From Cerina sp048266425 (GTDB lineage: Bacteria > Bacteroidota > Bacteroidia > Flavobacteriales > Flavobacteriaceae): a stretch of 64,000 bases of DNA. Under the pieces are notes generated by a model. The model ran no database searches and was not told where the DNA came from. It worked only from the letters and a program-made list of their open reading frames with translations. How positions within the stretch are numbered: the first letter of the stretch is position 1; each line of letters begins with the position of its first letter. Below are positions 43,178 to 52,817 of the stretch, one piece after another. The position numbers and the translations under genes are program-made. The DNA is taken from positions 1-64,000 of the forward strand of contig JBLWZN010000020.1 of NCBI GenBank assembly GCA_048266425.1. Reading direction: 5' to 3'.

Positions 43178-45427
43178 TTATCCCATAACCCGTCTCTCGG
43201 AGACAAACGGTTGATTGTAGTGGCGTTGGCCCGTTGCCTTGTATAAGGCGTTTGCCAAGGCTCCCATGATGGGAGGAAAGGGCGGCTCGCCAAGTCCGGT
43301 CGGGTCTATATCGCTTTTTACAAAATGGACTTCAATGGATTTGGGCGCCTCGCTATGTCGGATTAAGCGGTACTTGTCAAAATTGTTTTGTTGTGGCACT
43401 CCATTTTTAAAGGTCAGACCGCTATACATGGCATGGCCTATCCCATCTACTACCCCGCCTTCTGCCAGATTGGTCGCAGCATCGGGATTGACCACAATAC
43501 CGCAATCAATGGCACAATATACTTTTTGTACTACGGGTTTGTCATTTTCCATTACCATATCCAGCACCTGCGCCACATAGCTGTTATGACAGAAGTAGGC
43601 CGAAACCCCTCGATATATATTGGGGTTTTCTGTTTCCCAATTGGATTTTTCCCTTACCAATTCCAGGACACCCGCATAGCGTTTGGCATCGTAGTCATTG
43701 TCTTTTCCGACTGGATCGGTCTGTGCCCTTTTTAATAGGTCCAGACGAAAATCTATGGGATCTTTTCCTGCGGCCTCTGCAACCTCGTCTAAAAACGATT
43801 GTTCCGCTCCGGCAATAAAGTTGGATCTTGGGGCCCGAAACGCCCCTACGGTAATGTTGGAATCTACCGTCCAGTCCTCGGCAAGATAATTATCAACGGC
43901 CCCTGCAGGGAAGCGATTGGCAAATAATGGACTCTCTGGCACCCCTCCCGTTTTCACCTCAAAGGCAATTAGGTTATTGTCGGCATCCAACGCGGCCCTA
44001 TAATGGGCTTCATAGGAGGGTCGGTAGATACCATTGGTCATATCGTCCTCACGCGTATAGATCAATTTAATGGGAGCTTGCATTTTTTGTGATATGGCAG
44101 CGACTTCGGTTAGGTAATGACCATAGAGTCGGCGTCCAAAGCCACCGCCCATACGGGTCATTTGTATATCTACCTTTTCTAGGGGGAGGTTAAGGCGTGC
44201 GGCCACACTTCCCTCCATAAACTCGGGAGTCTGTACCGGTCCGGCAAGTTCGGCCCTGTCCGCTGTGACATCGGCAAAGAAATTCATGGGCTCCATGGTA
44301 TTATGCGCCAAAAACGGGCAGGTGTAACTCCGCTCTACAACTTTGGCCGCATTTTTAAAGGCAGCTTCGGGATTGCCATCCTTGCGCGCTATCTTCCCTT
44401 TTTTAGTGGATTGTTCGGCCATTTTGGCCTTGTGGCTGTCCGTGTCTTCCAACCCTGCCGGGAAATGTACGGTCATGGTATTGCCAAAAAGACTCATTTC
44501 CGTAGTAGTATCGGGTGTGGGCTCCCATTGAATTTTCAATGCTTTCTTGGCGTTCATCACTTCCCAAGTAGTATTGCCCACCACCACTACCAGGTCATTG
44601 AATGCATTATTGTCAAAAGCGCTTTTCGCGTATCCGTCTTCAAACGTTTTTATGGTAAAGACATCTTTTATGCCGGGCATCTTTTTGGCTTCAGTGGCAT
44701 CGTAGGATTTTAATTTCAAACCAAAAGCGGGCGGATGGGTAATCATGGCAATAAGCATACCATCACGGTGATAATCCAATCCGAAAAGTGGCTTTCCGGT
44801 TACAATATTTAGTCCATCCACGTTTTTGCGCGAAGTACCTATAATTTTAAAATCCTTATGTTGCTTAAGAGTCACTTCTTTTGGAACGGGGATTTGGGCA
44901 GCAGCGGAGGCCATTTCGCCATAACTGGCAGATTTGCCACTAGTTTTATGGTGCAAGACCCCGGCTTCGGTGGTAATTTCACCAACCGGTACCTGCCAAG
45001 CCTTTGCTGCGGCTTCCAGCAACATACGTCGGGCCGTTGCTCCTGCCATTCGGAGCCCCTCCCAACCCGCCCGGATAGATTGGCTGCCCCCTGCCAATTG
45101 TCGCGTAAAAATAGCGGTGTTTAGCGGTGCTTGTTCCACCAGTACGTCTTTCCAGTCCACATCAAGCTCTTCGGCAACGATCATGGGCATGGACGTTTTT
45201 ACATTCTGGCCAATTTCCGGGTTTGGGGACATTATGGTAACCAGGCCGTTCTCCCCAATTTTTAGAAAGCCGTTAATTTTGAACCATTCCTTGGGCATTT
45301 TCACTAGCTGTTCCGGAGTGGGCTTACAGGATGCAAGCCAGCTGAAGCCCAGCATCATCCCCCCTCCAGCAAGGGCTGTACTTTTTAAAAATGAACGTCG
45401 GCCATATGTTGTTTTTGCAATTGTCAT
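43178..45427 (-). CDS. Xanthine-oxidase-family molybdopterin-binding subunit (IorB-like)
   Basis: A 749-residue protein with a Tat signal (GRRSFLKSTALAGGGMMLGFSWLASC) ending in a possible lipobox Cys. The molybdenum-binding subunit signatures follow: GGSQSIRAGWEGLR, MTRMGGGFGRRLYGHYLTEVAA, VGAFRAPRSNFIAGAEQSFLDE and the C-terminal GLGEPPFPPIMGALANALY with the catalytic Glu. This is the isoquinoline 1-oxidoreductase type, periplasmic, which usually hands electrons to a cytochrome c. The natural substrate, an aldehyde or N-heterocycle, cannot be told. It follows the [2Fe-2S] gene by 67 bp. Confidence 0.9.
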   Translation of the reverse strand: MTIAKTTYGRRSFLKSTALAGGGMMLGFSWLASCKPTPEQLVKMPKEWFKINGFLKIGENGLVTIMSPNPEIGQNVKTSMPMIVAEELDVDWKDVLVEQAPLNTAIFTRQLAGGSQSIRAGWEGLRMAGATARRMLLEAAAKAWQVPVGEITTEAGVLHHKTSGKSASYGEMASAAAQIPVPKEVTLKQHKDFKIIGTSRKNVDGLNIVTGKPLFGLDYHRDGMLIAMITHPPAFGLKLKSYDATEAKKMPGIKDVFTIKTFEDGYAKSAFDNNAFNDLVVVVGNTTWEVMNAKKALKIQWEPTPDTTTEMSLFGNTMTVHFPAGLEDTDSHKAKMAEQSTKKGKIARKDGNPEAAFKNAAKVVERSYTCPFLAHNTMEPMNFFADVTADRAELAGPVQTPEFMEGSVAARLNLPLEKVDIQMTRMGGGFGRRLYGHYLTEVAAISQKMQAPIKLIYTREDDMTNGIYRPSYEAHYRAALDADNNLIAFEVKTGGVPESPLFANRFPAGAVDNYLAEDWTVDSNITVGAFRAPRSNFIAGAEQSFLDEVAEAAGKDPIDFRLDLLKRAQTDPVGKDNDYDAKRYAGVLELVREKSNWETENPNIYRGVSAYFCHNSYVAQVLDMVMENDKPVVQKVYCAIDCGIVVNPDAATNLAEGGVVDGIGHAMYSGLTFKNGVPQQNNFDKYRLIRHSEAPKSIEVHFVKSDIDPTGLGEPPFPPIMGALANALYKATGQRHYNQPFVSERRVMG

Positions 45428-45494
45428 AATCTGTTCTTTTAATTTGAAACTGGCAGTACTTTGCCAAAATGTTGGGGCAAAATAATCTTGGACC

Positions 45495-45959
45495 TTAAAC
45501 AGCAGTGGTTTTGGCTGCGGTTTTGATGGCCTTCTTAATTCGGGTATACGTGCCGCAACGGCAAATATTGCCGTTCATAGCCGTTTCGATTTCCTTATCG
45601 GTCGGATTTGGATTTTCGTTCAATAATGCACTGGCAGACATTATTTGCCCGGCCTGACAATAACCGCATTGGTAAACATCGACCTCCAGCCAAGCCTTTT
45701 GTACTGGGTGGTCGCCATTCTCCGAGAGGCCCTCAATGGTGGTAATGGCCTTGTCGCCAACAGCAGAAATCGGCAATTGACACGATCGCACGGCCGCTCC
45801 CTCCAAATGTATGGTACAGGCGCCACATTGGGCAATGCCACATCCATATTTAGTGCCTACCAATTGGAAATGGTCCCTAAGCACCCATAGTATGGGAGTA
45901 GTGGGATCTACATCCAATTGCTGAGTTTTTCCATTGATGTTTAAAGTGAAATTTGCCAT
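45495..45959 (-). CDS. [2Fe-2S] subunit of the IorAB-type hydroxylase
   Basis: Start at ATG 45959 (MANFTLNINGKTQQLDVD), 154 residues; an in-frame TTG two codons upstream is unlikely. It has the plant-ferredoxin cluster GTKYGCGIAQCGACTIHLEG (with one further Cys in VRSCQLP) and the second cluster in YQCGYCQAGQIM...NICRCGTYTRI. It passes electrons from the molybdenum centre. No signal peptide is present, so export would be by the partner's Tat signal. No FAD subunit is encoded, as expected for IorAB enzymes. Confidence 0.92.
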   Translation of the reverse strand: MANFTLNINGKTQQLDVDPTTPILWVLRDHFQLVGTKYGCGIAQCGACTIHLEGAAVRSCQLPISAVGDKAITTIEGLSENGDHPVQKAWLEVDVYQCGYCQAGQIMSASALLNENPNPTDKEIETAMNGNICRCGTYTRIKKAIKTAAKTTAV

Positions 45960-46127
45960 GATCAAAATGTAAGTTAATGAATGTGTTGAAGTTATGAAAT
46001 TTTTACGGAATATGAATCGAAATTGAATTAATTTCTTGTCGATTTCTTACTTCTCCAAGGATGAAAATGTACTGCAAAGGGGAAGGTAGTCCACACTGAG
46101 GTAGTTTCCCACAAAAGAATTAATTGC

Positions 46128-47051
46128 CTACTCGCTTTTATGGTTATGATGGCCCCCGAGGTTATTTACCGGTGCAATGACTTCAAGTGCATTTTTAATG
46201 ACCTGAATGGAAATAATTCCGTTCTGGATCAAATGTAGTTCCCCATCTACCTGGGAATCCAGGGATGCCCCATCATCGCTATAAAGCTCCAAATATTCGG
46301 TTTGAAAGTATTTTGCCTCCTTTAATAAATACGGCTTATTTAGCAACAATAAAAGACCGAGCCATAGTATTTTCAACTTTCCGATCTTGGAAATAACCAA
46401 TATATCCAACAGGCCGTCCTGCAATGAGGCATTTGGCGTTAAGGTCAGTCTATAGCCCATTTCATTGGAGTTGGAGACAAAAATCATAAATGGGTCGACC
46501 AAGAGATCATGTTCGTCGATTTTTATTCGAACTTTTTGGGGCCGTTTCAATTCTTTGAAGGAGGTTAGGCACGCCCTTAAATATCCTGATAGGGCCCGTT
46601 TGCCCGATGATTCATAATTCTTTATGATACTTGCATCAAAGCCTATTCCGGTATTGCTAAAAAAATATCTATCATTGATTTTACCGGCGTCTATTGTTAG
46701 GGTCTGGTGATTTTTTATCAGTTCCAAGGATTGTCTTAAATTCTTCGGAATTTTAAGATTGGTCGCCAAGCCGTTCCCAGAGCCTATTGGGATTATGCCC
46801 AAAGGAATTGAGGTGCCGATCAAGGTTGATGCCACTTCGTTGATCGTGCCATCGCCTCCACAAGCAACAATAATATGGGCCCCATCCGTGATGGATTGTT
46901 GAGCCAATGTAATGGCATGCTTTTTATATGTAGAATATTTTACCGTTAGATGGTGCAGGCCTTTGACAAAAAATTGTTGGAGGAAATCCCTGGTCAAAGG
47001 GGATTTTCCTTTCCCTGCTATGGGGTTTACTATGAAATGGATATAGGTCAA
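46128..47051 (-). CDS. Diacylglycerol-kinase-catalytic-domain lipid kinase (YegS/DgkB-like)
   Basis: A 307-residue protein with the DAGK signature: HFIVNPIAGKGKS, VACGGDGTINEVAS and IPIGSGNGLATNL, plus a C-terminal beta domain ending in VDGELHLI. Members phosphorylate diacylglycerol or related lipids on the cytoplasmic face. Its start lies 3 bp after the stop of the LtaS-like gene, a tight operon, which suggests it recycles the diacylglycerol released by that enzyme. Sphingosine-kinase-like activity is an alternative, since Bacteroidota make sphingolipids. Confidence 0.87.
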   Translation of the reverse strand: MTYIHFIVNPIAGKGKSPLTRDFLQQFFVKGLHHLTVKYSTYKKHAITLAQQSITDGAHIIVACGGDGTINEVASTLIGTSIPLGIIPIGSGNGLATNLKIPKNLRQSLELIKNHQTLTIDAGKINDRYFFSNTGIGFDASIIKNYESSGKRALSGYLRACLTSFKELKRPQKVRIKIDEHDLLVDPFMIFVSNSNEMGYRLTLTPNASLQDGLLDILVISKIGKLKILWLGLLLLLNKPYLLKEAKYFQTEYLELYSDDGASLDSQVDGELHLIQNGIISIQVIKNALEVIAPVNNLGGHHNHKSE

Positions 47052-47054
47052 ACC

Positions 47055-49034
47055 TTATTGGTTGCCCATTTTAAGGGCGTTATGGGTGTAGAGATAGTCG
47101 GCAACTTCATACCAGGAAATCGTGTTTTCAAGAAATTCATTTGCCATGGGAAGACTTTCTAGGTCGTTGTTTGTAGGGTCCCACTTATAAAAATTAGCCG
47201 TTTTTTGATCTCCCAGAACCATTACCTTGTCATCCTTTAATAATCCCAACTTCCTATAAGTGCCAATAAAGGCCCTGCCATCCTCATGTTGTAATTTTAA
47301 GACATCCATCCCAAAAAAGTTGGAGTAATAATTCCATTGCAACAAGCCAAAAAGTGTAGGGAATAAGTCGATTTGGGAACTCATCGTTTCTATCTTTTTG
47401 GGCTGTTCGTTCGGAAGGTTATAGATCAACGCTGGAATATGATGGTTCTGAACATCCAATTCTCCGCGGCCTGCGCTGTTGGCACAATGATCGCTCATAA
47501 TAACAAAAACCGTATTCTTGAACCAAGGTTTGGTCCGGGCAACCCTAAGGAATTCGCCTATGGCATAATCGGTGTATTTAACGGCACCATCGCGGCTACT
47601 GCCGGATGGGATATCTATTTTCCCCTCCGGATAGGTATAGGGCTTGTGATTGGAAGTGGTCATTACAAAGTCGAAAAAGGGCTTTCCGGCTTTATGTGCC
47701 ATATCGCTTTCCTTGATGACCTTGTTGTAGATATCGGTATCACAGACCCCCCATGCATTTTCAAAGGTCACTTCATCGTCCTCAATGTTCGTACGTTTTG
47801 TGGTAATGCTTTTATCCAACAGAAAACCCCGGCCACGATCTATAATATTGAATCCGTTTCCACCAAAATAAGTATTCATGTTGTCAAAATAGCCATCGCC
47901 CCCATAAAAGAAATTTCGGTCGTACCCCTTCTCCTTGAACACTTCTCCTATAGTAAAAAGCCCTGTATTGTTTTTTCTTTTAACTATACTTCGGCCAGGG
48001 GTAGGGGGAATGGACAGGGTTATGGCTTCCATACCACGCACGGTCCTTGTACCCGTAGCATAGAGGTTGGTAAAAAAGATACTTTCATGGGCAAGTGCAT
48101 CGATATTCGGGGTTAAATTTTTGTCATTGCCCATGGAGCCCAAAAAACTGCCACTCAGGCTTTCGATACAAATGAAGATCACGTTCGGTTTTTGTTCGAC
48201 GGTTACGCTATCCGAATTTTTTATACTTCGAAGTATTTTATTGGTCCGCGGTTGCAGAAAAGTACCACCATTGCGAGCAAGTTCACTTTTTACATTTTCA
48301 AAAGCTTCGGTTTCGGGGATGGTACGATAAAACTCAGTAAAAGACAATTCATTGTTTTGGAAGGCGGCAAAAAAGGAATAGATTCCTGTTTTGGAAAGTT
48401 CGTTGTTGTACCGATTATTGGACCACTCGGCTTGTTCATTGGTAATTAAGGTTCCAAAGACCAGAGCGATCAAAAACCAAGGGGTTGCCCCAAATAGCTT
48501 TTGTCCAAAAGTGGTTGAATTGCGATAGGTATCGCTGAAAAGGCCAAACCTGTGAACAAGGAAAATATTCAATGCCACCAATACCAACATAGAGCTTATT
48601 AAAATGGGGAGAGGGTAAGACTCGTTTATGTTTTTTACCACCTCGTAGGTATAAATCAAATAATCCACCGCAATGAAATTGAACCGACGATGGAATTCGT
48701 CCCAAAAGGTGAATTCGGCAAAAAATGAAAAGTAGATGATCAAACACCCTAAGAAGAATCCTATGGAGGTGATTACCCTATCCACCACTGTGCCATACCA
48801 TTTCCTTGGAAACAGTAACAGATAGAACAAATAGGGAATAGCGAAAAATGAAATGGTTCCGATGTCAAATAGGAAGCCGGTTATGAAAGTACGTATTACG
48901 GGGTACAAGCCTTTATCGACCTCTCCAAAATCCCAAATAAAAAGACTAAGGCGAACTATGAAGGAAACCGATAAAAAAAGTAATATAAATGCCTTTAGCA
49001 AGGCAAAACGCTTAGGAAATATTTTTGACCACAT
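47055..49034 (-). CDS. LtaS/MdoB-like phosphoglycerol transferase (sulfatase fold)
   Basis: A 659-residue protein with five N-terminal transmembrane helices (about 10-185) and an extracytoplasmic sulfatase-type domain. The catalytic Thr is expected in ATGTRTVRGMEA; metal-site segments are NVIFICIESLSGS, FFYGGDGYFDNM, MTTSNHKPYTYP and VIMSDHCAN. The family moves phosphoglycerol or phosphoethanolamine from phospholipid to a polymer, glycan or lipid, releasing diacylglycerol. In a Gram-negative cell this would decorate periplasmic glucans or envelope lipids. It heads a two-gene operon with the lipid kinase. Confidence 0.88.
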   Translation of the reverse strand: MWSKIFPKRFALLKAFILLFLSVSFIVRLSLFIWDFGEVDKGLYPVIRTFITGFLFDIGTISFFAIPYLFYLLLFPRKWYGTVVDRVITSIGFFLGCLIIYFSFFAEFTFWDEFHRRFNFIAVDYLIYTYEVVKNINESYPLPILISSMLVLVALNIFLVHRFGLFSDTYRNSTTFGQKLFGATPWFLIALVFGTLITNEQAEWSNNRYNNELSKTGIYSFFAAFQNNELSFTEFYRTIPETEAFENVKSELARNGGTFLQPRTNKILRSIKNSDSVTVEQKPNVIFICIESLSGSFLGSMGNDKNLTPNIDALAHESIFFTNLYATGTRTVRGMEAITLSIPPTPGRSIVKRKNNTGLFTIGEVFKEKGYDRNFFYGGDGYFDNMNTYFGGNGFNIIDRGRGFLLDKSITTKRTNIEDDEVTFENAWGVCDTDIYNKVIKESDMAHKAGKPFFDFVMTTSNHKPYTYPEGKIDIPSGSSRDGAVKYTDYAIGEFLRVARTKPWFKNTVFVIMSDHCANSAGRGELDVQNHHIPALIYNLPNEQPKKIETMSSQIDLFPTLFGLLQWNYYSNFFGMDVLKLQHEDGRAFIGTYRKLGLLKDDKVMVLGDQKTANFYKWDPTNNDLESLPMANEFLENTISWYEVADYLYTHNALKMGNQ

Positions 49035-49166
49035 TTAAAGACTGTCCTAAATTAAATATCAAATGTAATTTTTAATTCTAAAGACAATTTAAAGTTTGTC
49101 CGAACGCAAGGAAATGTCCGAAACTTTGATCTCGACCTTTATTTTCCGAGGAATTTTTTGATGGGG

Positions 49167-49622
49167 TTAATCCTTGTCATCATTTTTATCAAACAGTTCC
49201 TTTTTAACTACCGTTCCACTGTTGTCGATGGCAACTTCCATCATTTCCTTTCCTTTTTTAATTTCGAACTCGTAAACAGATCCCGTACCGGTCTCGGAAA
49301 TTTCAGCTTCCGTTATTTTGTAGCTGGAAAAATCAGTATCCAGCGTTTTCTTGATATCCAAAGGAATGTCGTTCATTTTAACCAAGTGTTCCGTCTCTTT
49401 CCAAGTTCCGTCCTCCAAGAAGTTTGCAGAATATTTTATTCCTTTCATTTTGAACTCCGCCTCCCATTCCATGCTGTTTTCCTTGCTCCATTTCTCGGAT
49501 TTTACCATGGGAAATTTTTGGGCAAAGGCATCTATGACAGGTTGGGGAACCCCTGTATTTTGTCCATATCCGAAAGAACCAGCAATCAAAACACCAAAAC
49601 CTATTAGTTTTAAATTTTTCAT
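49167..49622 (-). CDS. PepSY-like (DUF2874) periplasmic protein
   Basis: A 151-residue protein with a short signal peptide (LIGFGVLIAGSFGYGQ). The rest has two repeats of the PepSY-like pattern seen in this group: VIDAFAQKFPMVKSEKW..WEAEFKMKGIKYSANFLEDGTW and a second ITEAEISETGTGSVYEFEIKKG. Such small exported proteins are common in Bacteroidota, often near two-component systems, and have no established function. It stands alone between two convergent or divergent units. Confidence 0.8.
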   Translation of the reverse strand: MKNLKLIGFGVLIAGSFGYGQNTGVPQPVIDAFAQKFPMVKSEKWSKENSMEWEAEFKMKGIKYSANFLEDGTWKETEHLVKMNDIPLDIKKTLDTDFSSYKITEAEISETGTGSVYEFEIKKGKEMMEVAIDNSGTVVKKELFDKNDDKD

Positions 49623-49863
49623 AGTACCATGATTTATATGTTATTTATTCCAAAAGTAGGATCAAAATCTAAAGTTAAGTTCAAGGAAATCTAAAGAAAA
49701 TTCGCTGCATTGGGTTGATGCTCCATTTCCTTTTCAGCTTTAAAAGAACCCAGCAAATGGGACAGAAAAGATCCTTTAATAATTCTTTAGATGGAATTTA
49801 GAATTCAGGGCGATCTTGCAAAATATCTTGGAAAATGAAATTCAATCGGACCTGTAAGCGAAT

Positions 49864-50667
49864 ATGGAGATAATTAAAATGTTAATTGCACTAACTCGGC
49901 CATTTCGATCGATAAACCGCAAAGCGATTTTTTTTCAGTTAGCACTCTTTTATGCCCTTTCGGTAACGGGGCAAAAAATGGCTGCCGATAGTATTCAGGA
50001 CCAGACGAAACAGTTCACTTTTAAGACCTTGGTGGTTCCCACGGTACTCATCGGTTACGGCATTATTGGGTTGGAAAACGATCAGCTAAAAATCCTGGAT
50101 TCCGAGATCAGTGAAGAGGTTACGGAAAATATTGACGGTCAGGTTACTTTTGATGACTTTTCCCAATATCTTCCAGCACTTAGTGTTTATGGTCTCAATG
50201 CGGTAGGTATTAAAGGGAAGCACAATTTTAAGGACCGCACCATAATTCTTGCCACTTCATATCTTATCATGGGCACCAGTGTTTTGAGCTTAAAGGCAGT
50301 CACCAATGTACAACGACCCGATGGCAGTACATATAATTCTTTTCCATCTGGGCATACAGCTACTGCATTTATGGGAGCGGAGTTTTTATGGCAGGAATAC
50401 AAGGATGTTTCAATTTGGTATGGGATTGCAGGATATGGGGTGGCAACGGCGACCGGTGTTTTTAGAATTATGAACAATAGGCACTGGCTTTCCGATGTGG
50501 CGATGGGGGCGGGGATCGGAATTTTGAGCACCAAGCTAGCTTATTGGATACATCCATTTATTCAGGAGAAAATATTCAAGGGGAAAAAGCAAAGATCTGG
50601 TGTTTCTACTGTAGTCCCTTTTTATAATGGGGAACAAGCCGGCTTGGGATTTTCGAAGTCGTTTTGA
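49864..50667 (+). CDS. PAP2-family phosphatase
   Basis: A 267-residue membrane-associated protein. The three phosphatase motifs are present: KAVTNVQRP (KxxxxxxRP), FPSGHTATAFM (PSGH) and RIMNNRHWLSDVAMG (RxxxxxHxxxD). The family dephosphorylates lipid phosphates such as phosphatidate, undecaprenyl pyrophosphate or phosphatidylglycerophosphate outside the inner membrane. With the LtaS-like and lipid-kinase genes close by it may be part of the same lipid turnover, though it is on the other strand. A second ATG six codons in is possible. Confidence 0.9.
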   Translation: MEIIKMLIALTRPFRSINRKAIFFQLALFYALSVTGQKMAADSIQDQTKQFTFKTLVVPTVLIGYGIIGLENDQLKILDSEISEEVTENIDGQVTFDDFSQYLPALSVYGLNAVGIKGKHNFKDRTIILATSYLIMGTSVLSLKAVTNVQRPDGSTYNSFPSGHTATAFMGAEFLWQEYKDVSIWYGIAGYGVATATGVFRIMNNRHWLSDVAMGAGIGILSTKLAYWIHPFIQEKIFKGKKQRSGVSTVVPFYNGEQAGLGFSKSF

Positions 50668-50689
50668 ATTAAAGCTGGAACAATTTTTG

Positions 50690-51958
50690 TCACCTTTTGT
50701 TGCCAAGAAAGTCTACTTCAAAAATATGCTCCGAGTTCTTAAACCGGTAGAGAATTCCAAAACCGTACAAGTCACATATTTTTTTTACGATTGCCAATCC
50801 CAATCCGGTGGATTTTGTTCCCGCAGATTCCCGGTAAAAACGATTAAAGAGGTTTTCAGGATGCTTTAATGGAGCGTTGCCTTGATTGCGTATAGTAAGA
50901 ACGCCGTCCTTCATTTCAATCTGTATTCCTGATCCGTGCTGGCTGTGCTTAATTGCGTTGGAAATTAGGTTGGTGAACAAAATATCGGCCAAATAAGGGT
51001 CGATGTGTACGACGATATCTTCCGTTCTTATAAAATCGATTTTAATATTAGATATCTCATGGAAGTTATCTATACTTTTCTCAAGGCTATCTGCCAGATG
51101 GATTTCCTCGGTGTTTATAAATTGTTGATTGTCAATTTTGGTCAGTAGGGTGAGTCTTTTATTGAGCTGTGCCAACCGTTGGATATCCTTTTGTAAGGAA
51201 GTCAGTTCTTCAAACTGGCCCTGGTCCAGTTTTTCGTTGTTTATCAAATTCTCTATCTTGGCCTGGATGATGGCCAAGGGAGTCTGGATCTCATGGGAAA
51301 CATCCTCCGTAAACTGTTTCAGGTTTTCATAATCCGCCCTTACCTTATTGGTCCATAGCCCGATCTGTTGCTTGAGTTCGGAAAACTCGAGGATACCACT
51401 TTCTTTCAATTCCAGTGGGGATTTCGATGTTACCTGAAAACCCTTCATCTGGTTCAGATTGTGAAAAAAGGGCGCCCACAGCCTTTCGTTTGCCCGGGAG
51501 TTGAAATAATAAAAGAACAGGAAGGCCAACAAAAGAATGATGACATAGGATATGACAATAGCCATTAAAATGTCCTCGGTTTCCACGACCAGGCTTCTTA
51601 CGGTAATCTTGTATATTTGGCCATCGATATCCCTGTAAGTAGAGAGCTCGCAGAAAAGCTCCATTTCATCCTGTGAGGGATCATATATCAAGGTGTCCTT
51701 AAGGATCTCCGCACCTTTGGAAGGCTCGCGCGTTACTTCCATAACCGGGGGTAACGAGGTCAGTTCCGTACCAGAGGCCAAAGCGGTTTCTATCCTGGCT
51801 TCCGTGGAATACAGTTCTTCCTCGGCCTCCCCTTGCAGTATCCCTTTAGTGTAAAAATATAGGGCAACCGTTCCTCCCAGCATCAAAACGGTACTGATTA
51901 GCAGAAAGGTTCTAGATGCCTTTTTTAATAATCCTATTTTACTTTTTTTACCGGGCAT
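50690..51958 (-). CDS. Sensor histidine kinase
   Basis: A 422-residue two-pass membrane kinase: transmembrane helices at about 13-32 and 133-155 flank a roughly 100-residue periplasmic sensor domain. The cytoplasmic part has the phospho-acceptor His in VSHEIQTPLAI, the N box NLISNAIKHS and the G box TGLGLAIVKKI. The ligand is unknown. It is co-transcribed with the response regulator; the stop and start codons share one base (TAATG). The gene converges on the PAP2 gene with only 22 bp between them. Confidence 0.93.
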   Translation of the reverse strand: MPGKKSKIGLLKKASRTFLLISTVLMLGGTVALYFYTKGILQGEAEEELYSTEARIETALASGTELTSLPPVMEVTREPSKGAEILKDTLIYDPSQDEMELFCELSTYRDIDGQIYKITVRSLVVETEDILMAIVISYVIILLLAFLFFYYFNSRANERLWAPFFHNLNQMKGFQVTSKSPLELKESGILEFSELKQQIGLWTNKVRADYENLKQFTEDVSHEIQTPLAIIQAKIENLINNEKLDQGQFEELTSLQKDIQRLAQLNKRLTLLTKIDNQQFINTEEIHLADSLEKSIDNFHEISNIKIDFIRTEDIVVHIDPYLADILFTNLISNAIKHSQHGSGIQIEMKDGVLTIRNQGNAPLKHPENLFNRFYRESAGTKSTGLGLAIVKKICDLYGFGILYRFKNSEHIFEVDFLGNKR

Positions 51959-52635
51959 TACTCTTCCTCCATAAATTTATAACCGCTGCCATATGCAGTT
52001 TTTATATACTTGGCTCCCTCATTGGTCATTTTTTTTCTCAAATTGTTAATGTGTACGTAGATAAAGTCAAAATTATCAAGCAGGTCGCTATGGTCCCCCC
52101 AAAGGTGTTCTGCAATGATTTCTTTGGATAGTACCCTGTCCTTATTGGTCATAAAGAACAAGAGCAGATCAAATTCCTTGCGGGTCAAGGAGATTATTTT
52201 ATTGTTGATATAGACTGTCCGGGAACGGGTGTCCATTTTAATTTCGTTAAATATAATGGTTTCTTCGCCTCCAAATTTGCCTCGTCTCAATACGGCTTTG
52301 ATTCGGCTGTTGAGCTCGGCCAGATGAAAGGGTTTGGTGATATAGTCGTCCGCACCCAGGTCCAGTCCTTCCAGTTTGTCATCTAGGGAATTGTTAGCCG
52401 ATATGATGATTATCCCGGTCTTTTTTTTGTCTTTTTTTATTGCCTTTAACACATCAAGGCCGCTTCCGGTAACCAAATTGATATCCAATAAAATTACATC
52501 ATAGTCGTACAGGGAAATTTTGTAAAGCGCATCATCGTAGTCCTTGGCAGACTCGCATATATTGCCATCCCGTCCCAAATAGGTTGCGATAGATTGTCGG
52601 AGAGCCGTTTCGTCTTCTGCTATTAGAATTTTCAC
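51958..52635 (-). CDS. OmpR/PhoB-type response regulator
   Basis: A 225-residue protein with a receiver domain (acidic pair in IAEDETALRQS, phospho-Asp in YDVILLDINLVTG, Lys in DYITKPF) and a winged-helix DNA-binding domain (LTRKEFDLLLFFMTNKDRVLSKE, YVHINNLRKKM, TAYGSGYKF). It is the partner of the kinase encoded next. The targets are unknown; the efflux operon lies upstream on the same strand and is a candidate. Confidence 0.94.
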   Translation of the reverse strand: MKILIAEDETALRQSIATYLGRDGNICESAKDYDDALYKISLYDYDVILLDINLVTGSGLDVLKAIKKDKKKTGIIIISANNSLDDKLEGLDLGADDYITKPFHLAELNSRIKAVLRRGKFGGEETIIFNEIKMDTRSRTVYINNKIISLTRKEFDLLLFFMTNKDRVLSKEIIAEHLWGDHSDLLDNFDFIYVHINNLRKKMTNEGAKYIKTAYGSGYKFMEEE

Positions 52636-52817
52636 ACGTTTAAATTTTTGTATTTACCTGATAACAAAGTAATTATTACTCGTTTAATTGCTTATTATCT
52701 TTAATTTCAATCCCGCCAAAGGAAGATCAGACGGGATTCCTAGGGTCTGACTTGACTTCCTGATGCCTTGGAACATGGACAATGATTTATTCCTGTACCT
52801 AAATTTTTTTCAAGATC

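Noticed and set aside
52707..52735. Inverted repeat AATCCCG / CGGGATT between the response regulator and DUF1003 genes
   Set aside because: The loop is long and there is no T-run on either strand in the right place, so neither terminator nor operator is well supported.
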